Assembly: GCF_016803395.1 (NCBI RefSeq)
Contig: NZ_JAEVHL010000010.1
Coordinates: forward strand, 1-64,000
Origin: Micromonospora tarensis
GTDB lineage: Bacteria; Actinomycetota; Actinomycetes; Mycobacteriales; Micromonosporaceae
DNA: 64,000 nt
Direction: 5' to 3'
Under the pieces are notes generated by a model. The model had not been told where the DNA came from, ran no database searches, and saw nothing but the letters and a program-made list of their open reading frames with translations. Of this stretch, positions 8,406 through 17,356 are shown piece after piece (position 1 is the first letter of the stretch; each line of letters opens with the position of its first letter). The position numbers and the translations under genes are program-made.

Positions 8406-9197
8406 ATGACCACCACCGCGCCCGCCGCCAGCGCCGTCGCGCCCCGGCACCAGTCCCCGGTACGCCGACCGTCGCTGCTCCGACTCACCGCCGTAGAACT
8501 GCGCAAGCTCGTCGACACCCGGGCCGGCCGCTGGCTGCTGATCACCATCGGCCTGGTCGTCGTCGCGGTCGTCACCCTCCTGCTGATCTACGCCGAGGAC
8601 GCCGAACAGACCTTCTTCACCTTCTTCGTCACCTCGCTGCTGCCGGTGAACGTGCTGCTGCCGGTGCTGGGCATCCTGTCGATCACCAGCGAGTGGTCCC
8701 AGCGCACCGCCCTCAGCACGTACGCGCTGGTGCCCCGGCGGGAGCGGGTGGTGACCGCGAAGCTGCTCGCCGTGGTGCTGGCCGCGCTCGCCTCCGTGCT
8801 GGTCACGCTGGCCGTCGCCGCCGTCGGGACGCTCGTGGCGTCCGCCACGGGTGGCGCGGGCACCTGGCAGGTCGACGCGACGCTGATCGTCAACGGGGCG
8901 ATCGTCCAGGTGGCCGGCGTGCTGATGGGCGCCGCCTTCGGTCTGCTGCTGCTCAACCCGCCGTTGGCCATCGTCGGCTACCTGCTGCTGCCGACCCTCT
9001 GGTCGGTGCTCGGCGAACTGGTCCGGCCGCTGCGCGGCCCGGCCGCTTGGCTGGACACCAGCCGGACCATGGAGCCGTTGTTCACCAGCCACGTCACCGC
9101 CGGGCAGTGGGGGCGGCTGGCGGTGTCCCTGCTGGTCTGGATGGTCCTCCCGCTGGCCGCCGGCCTGGTCCGGACGCTGCGCCGCGAGGTGTCCTGA
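8406..9197 (+). CDS. ABC transporter permease (ABC-2 type)
   Basis: A 263-residue integral membrane protein with about six hydrophobic segments: LLITIGLVVVAVVTLLLIY, FFVTSLLPVNVLLPVLGIL, LLAVVLAALASVLVTLAVAAVG, and three more to residue 258. The motif SITSEWSQRTALSTYALVPRRERVVTAK is the cytoplasmic coupling-helix region typical of ABC-2 permeases that work with a single ATPase. The ATG overlaps the true stop of the upstream ATPase as ATGA, so the two are coupled. Together they form an exporter of unknown cargo controlled, by position, by the two-component system on the other side. Confidence 0.85.
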   Translation: MTTTAPAASAVAPRHQSPVRRPSLLRLTAVELRKLVDTRAGRWLLITIGLVVVAVVTLLLIYAEDAEQTFFTFFVTSLLPVNVLLPVLGILSITSEWSQRTALSTYALVPRRERVVTAKLLAVVLAALASVLVTLAVAAVGTLVASATGGAGTWQVDATLIVNGAIVQVAGVLMGAAFGLLLLNPPLAIVGYLLLPTLWSVLGELVRPLRGPAAWLDTSRTMEPLFTSHVTAGQWGRLAVSLLVWMVLPLAAGLVRTLRREVS

Positions 9198-9198
9198 G

Positions 9199-9948
9199 AT
9201 GGAGATGGCCGGCTACCGCCCGCGCACAGTGGTCAGCGGCGGCCCGCTGGAGCTGGCGGTCATGTGGGTGGGCTTCCCGCTGCTCGGCGCGGGCGCCGGA
9301 TGGCTCCTCGCGGCGACGACGGGGTGGCTGGCCCGGTTGCCCTGGGTGCCGTTCAGCGACCTGATCGAGTGGCTGGACCGGTTGCCCGAGCCACCGGCCA
9401 CCGTCGGCGCGATCGCCGTGGGTGTTCTGGCCGGCCTGGTCATCGCCGGGATCGGCACCGCCGAACGGCTGATCGTCACCGTCGACGGGGCGCAGGCCCA
9501 GCTGCGCCGCGCCGAGGAGAACCGAACCGTGGCGCGGGTCGACACCCGGGTGGTCTTCCTCGCCGACAAGCACCTGGTGCTGCTCGACGGCGACGGCGCG
9601 GAGCTGGTCCGGGAGTCGACGGACCTGCCGGCGACCCGACTGGCGGCGGCGTTCCGCTCGCACGGTTGGGGGTGGGCGGACGACGACCCGCACCGGTCGG
9701 CGTACCGGCTCTGGGTGCCCGACCTGCCCGGCCTGCCGACCGGCGCGGACGCACTGCTGCGCGCCCGCGAACGGGCGGTCCAACGGGACCGCAATGACGA
9801 CGCCCGGGAGTTGCGCCGGGAGTTGGGTCTGCTCGGGGTGGTGCTGCGCGACGAGGGCAAGCGGCAGTACTGGCGGTTGACCACCCGGGCCGTCGCCCAC
9901 GGACCGGAGCGGCCGACTTCGGCCGAGCGGGAGCCGGACGGGCGGTAG
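9199..9948 (+). CDS. YqeB-like membrane protein with PH-like domain
   Basis: A 249-residue protein with two N-terminal transmembrane segments (about 17-40 and 69-88), followed by a soluble domain of about 150 residues with the pattern LIVTVDGAQAQLRR, VVFLADKHLVLLDGDGAELVRE and AFRSHGWGW. This architecture resembles the YqeB family, where the soluble part is a bacterial PH-like domain; that assignment is from memory of the pattern and is moderate. The C-terminal third is charged and helical (RARERAVQRDRNDDARELRRELG). The start codon is one base after the permease stop, so it belongs to the exporter operon and may assist it. Confidence 0.6.
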   Translation: MEMAGYRPRTVVSGGPLELAVMWVGFPLLGAGAGWLLAATTGWLARLPWVPFSDLIEWLDRLPEPPATVGAIAVGVLAGLVIAGIGTAERLIVTVDGAQAQLRRAEENRTVARVDTRVVFLADKHLVLLDGDGAELVRESTDLPATRLAAAFRSHGWGWADDDPHRSAYRLWVPDLPGLPTGADALLRARERAVQRDRNDDARELRRELGLLGVVLRDEGKRQYWRLTTRAVAHGPERPTSAEREPDGR

Positions 9949-9979
9949 CGTCGATCCCAGCAGACAGTGGGAGCGCACG

Positions 9980-10543
9980 ATGACAGAACAGCAGCCGTAC
10001 CGGGTGGTGTCTCGACACCCCGGCTTCGAGCTGCGTCGGTACCCGGCCCACCTGGTGGCCGAGATGCGGGTCCAGGCGTCGTTCACCCGGGCCCCGATCG
10101 AGGCGTTCCGGCCGCTGGCGGGTTACCTCGCGGGTGCCAACCGGGCCCGCCACCCGGTCGGCTCGGCCGCGTCGGCGACGACGACGGCCAGCGGCTCGAC
10201 GAAGATCGCCATGACCGCACCGGTGGTGCAGATCGAGGGCGAGCGGCCGGGCGCGTACCTGATCCAGTTCGTCCTGCCGGCCGCCGTCACCACCGACACC
10301 GCACCGGAGCCGGTGGACGCCCGGGTGCGGATCCGCGAGGTGGCGGCGCAACTGGCGGCGGCGATGCGGTTCTCCGGGCGGTGGACGGAGCCGGCGTTCA
10401 GCCAGCGGGCCACCATGCTCGGTCGGTCGGTGACCGCCGCCGGGCTGCAACCCACCGGCGCCATCAGGTACGCCCGCTTCGACCCGCCGTGGAAGCCGTG
10501 GTTCCTCCGCCGCAACGAGGTGGTGCTGCCGGTCGTCGAGTGA
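9980..10543 (+). CDS. SOUL family heme-binding protein
   Basis: A 187-residue protein of the SOUL/HBP family (PF04832). Typical features are the opening YRVVSRHPGFELRRYPAHLVAEM, the segment FRPLAGYLAGANR and the KIAMTAPVVQ motif near residue 76-85, then a C-terminal W-KPWFLRRNEV ending. Family members bind heme or other tetrapyrroles in the cytosol; a catalytic role is not established. The last 80 bases overlap the 3' end of the convergent membrane-protein gene, an unusually long tail-to-tail overlap. Confidence 0.88.
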   Translation: MTEQQPYRVVSRHPGFELRRYPAHLVAEMRVQASFTRAPIEAFRPLAGYLAGANRARHPVGSAASATTTASGSTKIAMTAPVVQIEGERPGAYLIQFVLPAAVTTDTAPEPVDARVRIREVAAQLAAAMRFSGRWTEPAFSQRATMLGRSVTAAGLQPTGAIRYARFDPPWKPWFLRRNEVVLPVVE

Positions 10544-11522
10544 GCTGACGGCGGTCCGGCCCGGTGGGCCACGCCAGCAGCACTGCCATCCCGAGCCCGG
10601 CGACCAACCCGGCCAGCGAGACCAGCAGGTCGGAATCGGCCGCGTTGATCGGGCTGTTTCCGGCCAGCGCGGTGAACTGCGCGCCGATCGGCACCATCAC
10701 CATCATGCTCACGGCCGTGACCAGCAGGAAGGCGAACGGGCCCAGCGACGCGGCGAGGGCGGCCAGCGCGTGGTGCCGCCAGACCGGCCGACCGCCGGGC
10801 CAGTCCCAGGCCAGCACTGTGACCCCGGTGAGCAGCACCGCCCCGAGGACGACCTCCGCCAGGACGCGTTCGCCGGGCGGCAGGGCCCGCACCAGCCCGA
10901 CGCCGAGCAGGCACACCACGGCGAGGCCGGCCGCCAACCCGACGCGGGCCCGGGTGCGTGCCGGAGCCGCCGCCAGCGCGGCGCCGACGGTCAGCACCAC
11001 CAGCAGCGCTCCGGTGGCCAGCGCGCCCTGGTTCAGCTCCGGCTCCCGATCGGTCGGCGACTCGATGCCGGCCGCCACCAGCGTCAGCACCCCGGCCACG
11101 CACGCCGCGCCGGTCAGCACCGTCCGCTCGACGGCCGGCGGCGCGCCGTGCTCCCGCCAGCACAGCACCGCCGCGAGCACGCCGAGCACCGCGCAACCGC
11201 CGACGGCGAGCAGCACCGTCGCCGGCACGCCGATCGGGTCGGCCCGGTCGATCGCCACGTCGGCGGCGACCCAGCCACCACCGAGCAGCACCGCCGGGAC
11301 GCTCCACCGCCGCTGCCCCCGGCCGGCCAGCACCAGCCCGACCACCACCGCCATGATCGCCAAGAACCGCAGGTCCCGCGCCCAGTAGGCGTTGTTGCCC
11401 GGCAGGCGCTCCGACCACGGGCCGAGCGGCTCGGTCAGCGGTTGGAGCACTGTCACACCGAACGCCCAGAGGACGACAGCGGCGGTGCAGAGGAGCAGCC
11501 CGACCGGGCGCGCGGATCGCAT
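10464..11522 (-). CDS. polytopic membrane protein, unknown function
   Basis: A 352-residue protein with about eight or nine hydrophobic segments spread from residue 8 to 320 and very short loops. There is no recognisable transporter motif. After the last segment (DLLVSLAGLVAGLGMAVLLAW) the final 30 residues are Arg/Gly-rich and are encoded opposite the end of the SOUL gene, so that tail is probably not conserved. A TACCGT box 6 bases before the ATG supports the start and a leaderless message. It is downstream of, and on the same strand as, the FtsX-type permease, 42 bases away. Confidence 0.7.
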   Translation of the reverse strand: MRSARPVGLLLCTAAVVLWAFGVTVLQPLTEPLGPWSERLPGNNAYWARDLRFLAIMAVVVGLVLAGRGQRRWSVPAVLLGGGWVAADVAIDRADPIGVPATVLLAVGGCAVLGVLAAVLCWREHGAPPAVERTVLTGAACVAGVLTLVAAGIESPTDREPELNQGALATGALLVVLTVGAALAAAPARTRARVGLAAGLAVVCLLGVGLVRALPPGERVLAEVVLGAVLLTGVTVLAWDWPGGRPVWRHHALAALAASLGPFAFLLVTAVSMMVMVPIGAQFTALAGNSPINAADSDLLVSLAGLVAGLGMAVLLAWPTGPDRRQLTRRPAAPPRCGGGTTASTAGRSGRT

Positions 11523-11528
11523 CCATCG

Positions 11529-11534
11529 ACGGTA
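11529..11534 (-). promoter_or_regulatory. -10 box, leaderless promoter of membrane protein
   Basis: TACCGT lies 6 bases before the ATG at 11522. Confidence 0.35.
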
Positions 11535-11564
11535 AGCGGTCCGAGCGCCGGTCGGGGGGCGCGG

Positions 11565-13996
11565 TCATCCGACGATGCCGATCGGGGACCGGGCGGGACG
11601 GTGCCGCAGTGCCCGCCACGTCGGCAGCACGCTGGCGAGCACGGCCAGCAGCAGGCACAGCCCCACCACCCCGCCGACCACCGGCCACGGCACCACCAGG
11701 TCGACCGGGGCGCCGACCTGCTCGGCGAGGCCGGCCCGGATGCTGAGCAGGCCGACGAGCGCGACAGTCCCACCGAGCAGCGCACCGATCAGCACCACCA
11801 CTGCGGATTCCGCCGTGACCAGCCAGACGACCTGCCGCCGGGTCGCCCCGGCCAGCCGGATCAGCCGCAGGTCCGCGGCCCGCCCGGCGGCGGCCAGCAG
11901 CAACGTGTTGGCCACCGCGATGGCCCCGTAGCCGGCGGACACCCCGATCAGCAGCAACGTGAACAGCCAGACCAGGCGGTCCTCGGCGGCGTCCGCCTCG
12001 GCCGCCCAGGTGGCGACGTCGACGACCCGCGCGCCGACGGGCGGTTCGATCCGGTCCCGGACGTACACAGTGGAGGTCAGGGCCGACGGGTCGTGCGCCC
12101 GCACCACCGCCCGGGGCACCAGCAGGTCACCGGGGAGCGAGTCGTCGGTGACCACGGCGACGACGCGCAGCGACACCATCGTCCCGTCGGCGAAGACCAG
12201 CTCGTACGGCGCGGACGGCCGCAGGTTCGTCCCGGCGGTGACCACCACCGTGTCGTCGCCCCGCAGGTCGGTCAGCGCACCGGCGACGACGGTGAGCACC
12301 CGGTTCGCGGCGGCGAAGCCCACCGGGTCCACACCGAGCGCGGTCAGTGGCCGGTTCGCCGGCAGCTCTCCGGGGTCGGTGCGGAAGACCGTCGTCGGCA
12401 GCAGGGCGGTGCCGCCGGTCGCGGCGACGGCCTGGTCGGACAGACCGGGTGCCCGGTCGGGCACCACGATCCAGCCGGCGTTCACGTTGTCCGCCCGACC
12501 TGCCGCGTACGCGGCGGTGGTGGTGCGCACCATGCCGGAGACCAGCACCGCGAACGCGACAGTGAGCAGCACCGGCGCGGCGATGGCGGCGGTCCGACGG
12601 GTGGCGGTCAGCGCCGCACCCCGGACCAGCATCCCGATCGCGCCGCCCCCGGGCCGGCGCACCGGGGACCGCAGCAACCGTACGACCGGACCGACCACCG
12701 CCGGGGCGAGCACTGTCGCACCGGCCACCAGGGCCATCACCGCGTAGAGGGCGTACTGCCCGGCGATCCGGGCCTCGTCGGCGGTCGCGGTGCCGACGCT
12801 GAGCGCGACCCCCGCCGCGACGAGGAGCGCCCCGGTGGCGACGCGGACCCGACCCATCGGCCGCTGCTCCACGGTGGCCTCCCGCAACGCCTCCAGCGGG
12901 CGGACCCGGGCCGCCCGACGGGACGCCGAGAAGACGGCCAGCAGCGCGATCACCGGTCCGGCGACGAGCGAGGTCGCGACCGGCCAGAGGCGGTAGCGGA
13001 CCACGAAGGTCGCCGGCTCCAGACCGGCGTCGACAAGCAGCCGACCCAACATCGGAGCGAGCGCCGCGCCGACCAGCAGGCCGACCAGTCCGGCGCCGGC
13101 ACCGACGACGAGCGCCTCGGCGTACACCATCCGGCGGACCTGGCGTCCGGTCGCGCCCACCGCGCGCAGCAGACCCAACTCGCGGCGGCGCTGGGCGATG
13201 GTGAACGCGAAGGTGGAGGCGACCACGAACACCGTGACGAAGCCGGCGAGAGCCGCCGTGGCGGTGAGCACCTGCATGCCGATCCAGCGGGTGCGGGCGT
13301 CCCCGCGAGGCTCCAACCCGCCGCGCGCGTCGCCGGTCAACACCCGCCCGTCGCCGCCGACCACGGCACCGGCGGCCAGCGCGACCCGCTCCGGGTCGCG
13401 TCGGGCGCGAGCAGCAGACCGATGGCCCGGACGCCGGGGGCGAGCGCGGCGGCGACCTGGTCCGCGACGTGCACGCCGGGCGCGTCGGCCAGACCGCTCA
13501 CGGTGTACGGCTCCGGACCCGCCGCGGTGAGCAGGGTCACCGCCGCGCCGGTCCGCAGCCCCAGCGCACTGTCGACGACCACCTCGCCGGCCTGCCGGGG
13601 CGGCTGGCCGGCGGTGAGACGCACTCCGCCGAGCTGGGCGCTGGACCAGCCATGCCCCTGGTGGGCGTCCTCGCGCCGGGTGTCGGCGGCCGAGGGGCGG
13701 CCGTCGACGAGCGGCTGGGCGTAGAAGGTCCGGTCCGGTACCGCCGTCGCGACACCCGGCAGGTCGGCCAGCCGGGCGACGAGTGCCGCCGCCGCGGTGG
13801 CGGACCAGGGGCGGGTCGGCACGAACGAGTCGGCCGACGTACCCGCCTCCGGGCTCTGCACCACCACCGCCGCCCGCGCCAGCCGGTCCGGCACCTGCGG
13901 ACGCCCGGAGGCGAGCAGCAGGGTGGCCGCCGCGACCAGCGCGACCCCGATGGCGACTGCCACGAACGCGCTGGCCGAACGCCTGACGCTCAGCAC
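11565..13996 (-). pseudogene. FtsX-like ABC permease, split by one frameshift
   Basis: One gene for a MacB/FtsX-type permease of about 810 residues is split in two frames. The N-terminal part (GTG at 13996) has the first membrane anchor SASAFVAVAIGVALVAAATLLLAS and an extracytoplasmic domain. At about 13395-13403 the frame shifts by one missing base. The remainder then continues with three FtsX-type membrane segments, the motif IAQRRRELGLLRAVGATGRQVRRMVYAEAL, a second periplasmic domain and a second FtsX module ending at 11565 (DLRLIRLAGATRRQVVWLVTAES). The start overlaps the upstream ATPase stop (GTGCTGA). All domains are intact apart from the shift, so a sequencing error is likely. The family exports lipoproteins, peptides or drugs. 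Confidence 0.8.
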
Positions 13997-14739
13997 GACG
14001 GCTCCCCGACGGTCTCCCGTTCGGCGATCCGGGCGGCGACGGCAGCGGCGGTGATCCCGCCGGTCAGCTCGTCGACGACCCGCCCGTCGGCGAGCAGCAG
14101 AACCCGATCGGCGTACCCGGCGGCGGTGGGATCGTGGGTCACCATCACCACTGTCTGCCGGTGCTCGTCGACCAGGGCGCGCAGCAGCCGCAGCACCTGC
14201 CGGGACGCCGCGCTGTCCAGCGCCCCGGTCGGTTCGTCGGCGAAGAGCACCGCCGGACGGGTGATCAACGCGCGGGCCACGGCGACGCGCTGCTGCTCGC
14301 CGCCGGACAGCTCACTCGGCCGGTGCCCGGCCCGGTCGGCCAGTCCGACGGCGTCGAGCGCGGCGACGACGTCCCGGGCCGGTGGCCGGCGGCCGGCCAG
14401 CCGTGACGGCAACTCGACGTTCTGCGCGGCGGTCAGCGTGGACACCAGGTTGAACGCCTGGAACACGAAGCCGATCCGGTCCCGCCGCAGCCGGGTCAGC
14501 TCGTCCTCGCCGAGGTCGTTGAGGCGTACGCCGTCGATCGTGACGATCCCCTCGGTCGGGCGGTCCAGCCCCGCCGCGCAGTGCAGCAGGGTGGACTTCC
14601 CCGAGCCGGAGGGGCCCATCACCGCCGTGAACGTGCCGCTCGCGAAGCTGGTGGTCACGCCGTCGAGCGCCGTCACCGGCCGGCTCCGGGTGTCGTACAC
14701 CGCGCGTAACCCGGTCAGGGTCACCGTGTCTGTGGTCAT
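13990..14739 (-). CDS. ABC transporter ATP-binding protein, MacB/LolD type
   Basis: A 249-residue ATPase with Walker A GPSGSGKST, Q-loop VFQAFNLVSTLTAAQNVELP, signature LSGGEQQRVAVARAL, Walker B VLFADEPTGALD and H-loop VTHDP. The FNLxxxLTAxxNVExP motif marks the MacB/LolD class that pairs with FtsX-like permeases, which is exactly the next gene. The ATG at 14739 has a CAGCGT box 7 bases upstream. The operon is divergent from the kinase-regulator pair at 14908-16745, suggesting that this system controls the exporter. Confidence 0.92.
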   Translation of the reverse strand: MTTDTVTLTGLRAVYDTRSRPVTALDGVTTSFASGTFTAVMGPSGSGKSTLLHCAAGLDRPTEGIVTIDGVRLNDLGEDELTRLRRDRIGFVFQAFNLVSTLTAAQNVELPSRLAGRRPPARDVVAALDAVGLADRAGHRPSELSGGEQQRVAVARALITRPAVLFADEPTGALDSAASRQVLRLLRALVDEHRQTVVMVTHDPTAAGYADRVLLLADGRVVDELTGGITAAAVAARIAERETVGEPSC

Positions 14740-14746
14740 GGCCGTC

Positions 14747-14752
14747 ACGCTG
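14747..14752 (-). promoter_or_regulatory. -10 box, leaderless promoter of MacB-type operon
   Basis: CAGCGT lies 7 bases before the ATG at 14739. The divergent kinase promoter is about 145 bases away. Confidence 0.35.
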
Positions 14753-14894
14753 CCGGACCGGCGGGTGCCGCGCGTCGGGCCAGCGCCGACACTTTCCGAC
14801 CCGCCCCTGGGTTGACCCCGGACGCGACCGGCGGCCAGACGTCGTACCCGAGGATGACGGCCCACGGGTGGACGCGTCCGCCGCCACTGGCCGA

Positions 14895-14900
14895 TAGCGT
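14895..14900 (+). promoter_or_regulatory. -10 box, leaderless promoter of histidine kinase
   Basis: TAGCGT lies 7 bases before the GTG at 14908. This decides the start against the longer open frame. Confidence 0.45.
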
Positions 14901-14907
14901 TCGCGGG

Positions 14908-16065
14908 GTGATCGCTCACCTGCTGTCCCGGCGACTGCGGCCGGCGGATCTGTACATTCTGGACACCCTCCTGGCCGTGGCGGTCGGCGGGTTGCTCTGC
15001 CCGTACGCGGCCCTGGAGTCGCCGCTGCACGGCGGCGTACGCGAACCGCTCTGGGTGTCAGTGCTCGTCGGGATGGCTCTCGGGCTGCCGTTGGCCGTCC
15101 GGCGACGCTGGCCGGTCCCCGTCGCCGTGGTGATCAGCTCGGTCGCCACCGTTGCCCTGATCACCGGAACGATCCCCAACTTCGCCGCTGCCGCGCCGGC
15201 GCTCGCCATCGGCCTCTCCTTCTACACGGTGGCGGCGTCGACGGCCACCCGCCGGTCACTGCTCAGCGCCGCCGGTTGTCTCGCCCTGGTGAGCGTCGCG
15301 CTGGTGCTGACCGCGGGCGACCTCTGGTCGCGGACCGGGGCGGTCGGCTACGCCGTCGTCATGATCGCGCCGGCCTGGCTGATCGGCTGGCTGGTTCGGG
15401 AGCGACGCGCCCTGGCCGCCCGGCAGAGTGATCACCTGGTCCGTCAGGCGGCCACCGAGGAGCGCCTGCGGGTGGCGCGCGAGCTGCACGACGTGGTGGC
15501 GCACACGCTGAGCCTGATCGTGGTGAAGGCCTCCGTCGCCAACCACGTCGCCGAGGCCGACCCCCGCGAGGCAGGGGCCGCCCTGCGGGTGATCGAGGAG
15601 ACCGGCCGCAGCGCGTTGACCGACGTGCGTCGGGTGCTCGGCGTGCTGCGCGAGGGCGCCCCGTACGCCCCAGCGCCCGGGCTGGAGGAGTTGCCGGTGC
15701 TCGCCGAGCAGGCGGCGATCGGCGGTGTCGACGTACGGCTCGACGTACGGCGGGAGGAGCCGGCCGGCGCGGTGCCGGAGTCGGTGGGCCTCGCGGTCTA
15801 CCGGATCGTGCAGGAGGCCGTGACGAACGTGGTGAAGCACGCGGCGCCGGCCGCCTGCCGGGCTACGGTTACCGTCCTGCCCACCGAGGTGCGGGTGGAG
15901 GTGACCGACGACGGCCGGCGACCGGTGTCGACGGTCGGGGAGGGACACGGGTTGATCGGCATGCGGGAACGGGTGGCGTTGCACGGCGGGGAGTTCCGCG
16001 CCGGCCCACGCTCCGACGGCGGCTTCGCGGTGACGGCCAGCCTGCCCTACCGGGTGGCCGCGTGA
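14908..16065 (+). CDS. sensor histidine kinase, HisKA_3 type
   Basis: A 385-residue membrane kinase. The N-terminal half has five or six hydrophobic segments (about residues 15-165) with no large extracellular domain. The phosphoacceptor is His in VARELHDVVAHTLSLIVVKASVA. The ATPase domain has QEAVTNVVKHA and GHGLIGMRERVALHGGEF. The GTG is favoured by a TAGCGT box 7 bases upstream. Its stop overlaps the response-regulator GTG by 4 bases (GTGA), so the two are co-translated. The divergent MacB/FtsX operon is the probable target. Confidence 0.9.
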   Translation: MIAHLLSRRLRPADLYILDTLLAVAVGGLLCPYAALESPLHGGVREPLWVSVLVGMALGLPLAVRRRWPVPVAVVISSVATVALITGTIPNFAAAAPALAIGLSFYTVAASTATRRSLLSAAGCLALVSVALVLTAGDLWSRTGAVGYAVVMIAPAWLIGWLVRERRALAARQSDHLVRQAATEERLRVARELHDVVAHTLSLIVVKASVANHVAEADPREAGAALRVIEETGRSALTDVRRVLGVLREGAPYAPAPGLEELPVLAEQAAIGGVDVRLDVRREEPAGAVPESVGLAVYRIVQEAVTNVVKHAAPAACRATVTVLPTEVRVEVTDDGRRPVSTVGEGHGLIGMRERVALHGGEFRAGPRSDGGFAVTASLPYRVAA

Positions 16066-16745
16066 TCCGCGTGCTCATCGCCGACGACCAGGCGCTGCTG
16101 CGCGGCAGCTTCCGGCTGCTGGTGGACCTGAGCACGGACTGCACCACCGTCGGCGAGGCGGGCAACGGCGTGGAGGCCGTGGCGTTGAGCGCGCGACACC
16201 GGCCGGACGTGGTGCTGATGGACGTCCGGATGCCGGAGATGGACGGCATCGAGGCGACCCGTCGGATCTGCGCCGACCCGGCGACGGCCGGCACCAAGGT
16301 CATCATCCTGACCACGTTCGACCTGGACGAGTACGTCTACGGGGCGCTGCGCGCCGGGGCCAGTGGCTTCCTGCTCAAGGACACCCCGCCAGCGGACCTG
16401 ATGACCGGGATCCGGGTGGTCGCCGCCGGTGAGGCGCTGCTCGCGCCGACGGTGACCCGCCGGCTGGTCGACGAGTTCGCCCGGCGGCCCGAGCCGAGCC
16501 GGCCGCTGCCCCGCCAGCTCGACGGGGTGACCGAACGGGAACGGGAGGTGCTCACGCTGATCGCCCGGGGCCTGTCCAACGCGGAGTTGGCCACCCACCT
16601 CAACCTCAGCCTCGCCACGGTCAAGACGCACATCGGGCGGTTGTTGACGAAGCTGGCGGTCCGCGACCGTGCGCAACTGGTCATCGTCGCGTACGAGACG
16701 GGTTTGGTCGGTCCCGGCGCGTCGAGGCCGGCCGGCCTAGGCTGA
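16062..16745 (+). CDS. response regulator, NarL/LuxR type
   Basis: A 227-residue regulator. The receiver domain (VIRVLIADDQALLRG) has the phosphoacceptor Asp in VVLMDVRMPEMDG, the Thr in ILTTFD and Lys in LLKDTPPADLMTGIR. The LuxR HTH is VTEREREVLTLIARGLSNAELATHL...VKTHIGRLLTKL. It starts inside the kinase stop. The protein is similar in layout to the regulator at 5424-6143, so the window has two related systems, each beside an ABC exporter. Confidence 0.92.
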   Translation: MIRVLIADDQALLRGSFRLLVDLSTDCTTVGEAGNGVEAVALSARHRPDVVLMDVRMPEMDGIEATRRICADPATAGTKVIILTTFDLDEYVYGALRAGASGFLLKDTPPADLMTGIRVVAAGEALLAPTVTRRLVDEFARRPEPSRPLPRQLDGVTEREREVLTLIARGLSNAELATHLNLSLATVKTHIGRLLTKLAVRDRAQLVIVAYETGLVGPGASRPAGLG

Positions 16746-16776
16746 CCGGGTCGTCCGCGCACCCGATGGAGGAGCC

Positions 16777-17316
16777 ATGACCCGGTACGTCGCTCTGCTG
16801 CGCGGGGTCAACGTCGGCACGACCCGGCTGGCGATGGCCGACCTGCGCCGGATCGTCAGCGACCTCGGGCACGAGGACGTCAAGACGTACCTGCAGAGCG
16901 GCAACGTGGCCTTCGGCAGCACGGTGCGCGACGCGGAGAAGCTGGCCGCGGGGATCGAGCGGGCGCTCGCCGACGAACTGGGGTTGACCGTGCCGGTGTT
17001 GGTGCGCAGTGGCCGGGAGTTGGCGGCGGTGGCCGGCGGCAACCCGTACGCCGACCGGGAGGACGACCCGACGAGGCTGCTGGTGGCCTTCCTCGCGACC
17101 CCGCCGAAACCAGCAGCGGCGGACGCGCTGGCCGTGCCCGGCGGCGAGAACGTGTCGTTCACGGTGACCGGCCGGCAGGTCTTCCTGCACTACGTCGACG
17201 GCGGGTACGGGCGGTCGAAGTTCACGAACGCGTACCTGGAGAAGAAGCTCGGCGTGGTGGCCACCACCCGGAACTGGAAGTCGGTGCGGGCGCTGGCGGA
17301 GATGGCCGGGGTCTGA
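16777..17316 (+). CDS. DUF1697 family protein
   Basis: A 179-residue cytoplasmic protein with the DUF1697 pattern: MTRYVALLRGVNVG at the start, LGHEDVKTYLQSGNVAF near residue 32-47, then GRSKFTNAYLEKKLGVVATTRNW near the end. The biochemical role of the family is unknown. GGAGGAG lies 4 bases before the ATG. The gene ends just before a strong hairpin shared with the convergent MBL gene. Confidence 0.9.
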   Translation: MTRYVALLRGVNVGTTRLAMADLRRIVSDLGHEDVKTYLQSGNVAFGSTVRDAEKLAAGIERALADELGLTVPVLVRSGRELAAVAGGNPYADREDDPTRLLVAFLATPPKPAAADALAVPGGENVSFTVTGRQVFLHYVDGGYGRSKFTNAYLEKKLGVVATTRNWKSVRALAEMAGV

Positions 17317-17318
17317 CC

Positions 17319-17350
17319 CCGGTGGGGTCGCCGCGCCGCGACCCCACCGG
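17319..17350. terminator. bidirectional hairpin terminator
   Basis: A perfect 13-bp stem (CCGGTGGGGTCGC and its complement) with a 6-base loop lies between the convergent DUF1697 and MBL-fold genes. There is no U tract, as is usual in high-GC actinobacteria. Confidence 0.6.
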
Positions 17351-17356
17351 CGCTGG

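Noticed and set aside
8250..8409. Programmed ribosomal frameshifting in the ABC ATPase gene
   Set aside because: There is no slippery heptamer or following pseudoknot, and seven other unrelated genes show the same -1 break, so an error is simpler.
10770..13724. A 984-codon open frame on the plus strand
   Set aside because: It is His/Arg/Pro/Gln-rich, has no domains and lies antisense to the FtsX-type permease and membrane protein. In GC-rich DNA the opposite strand often stays open.
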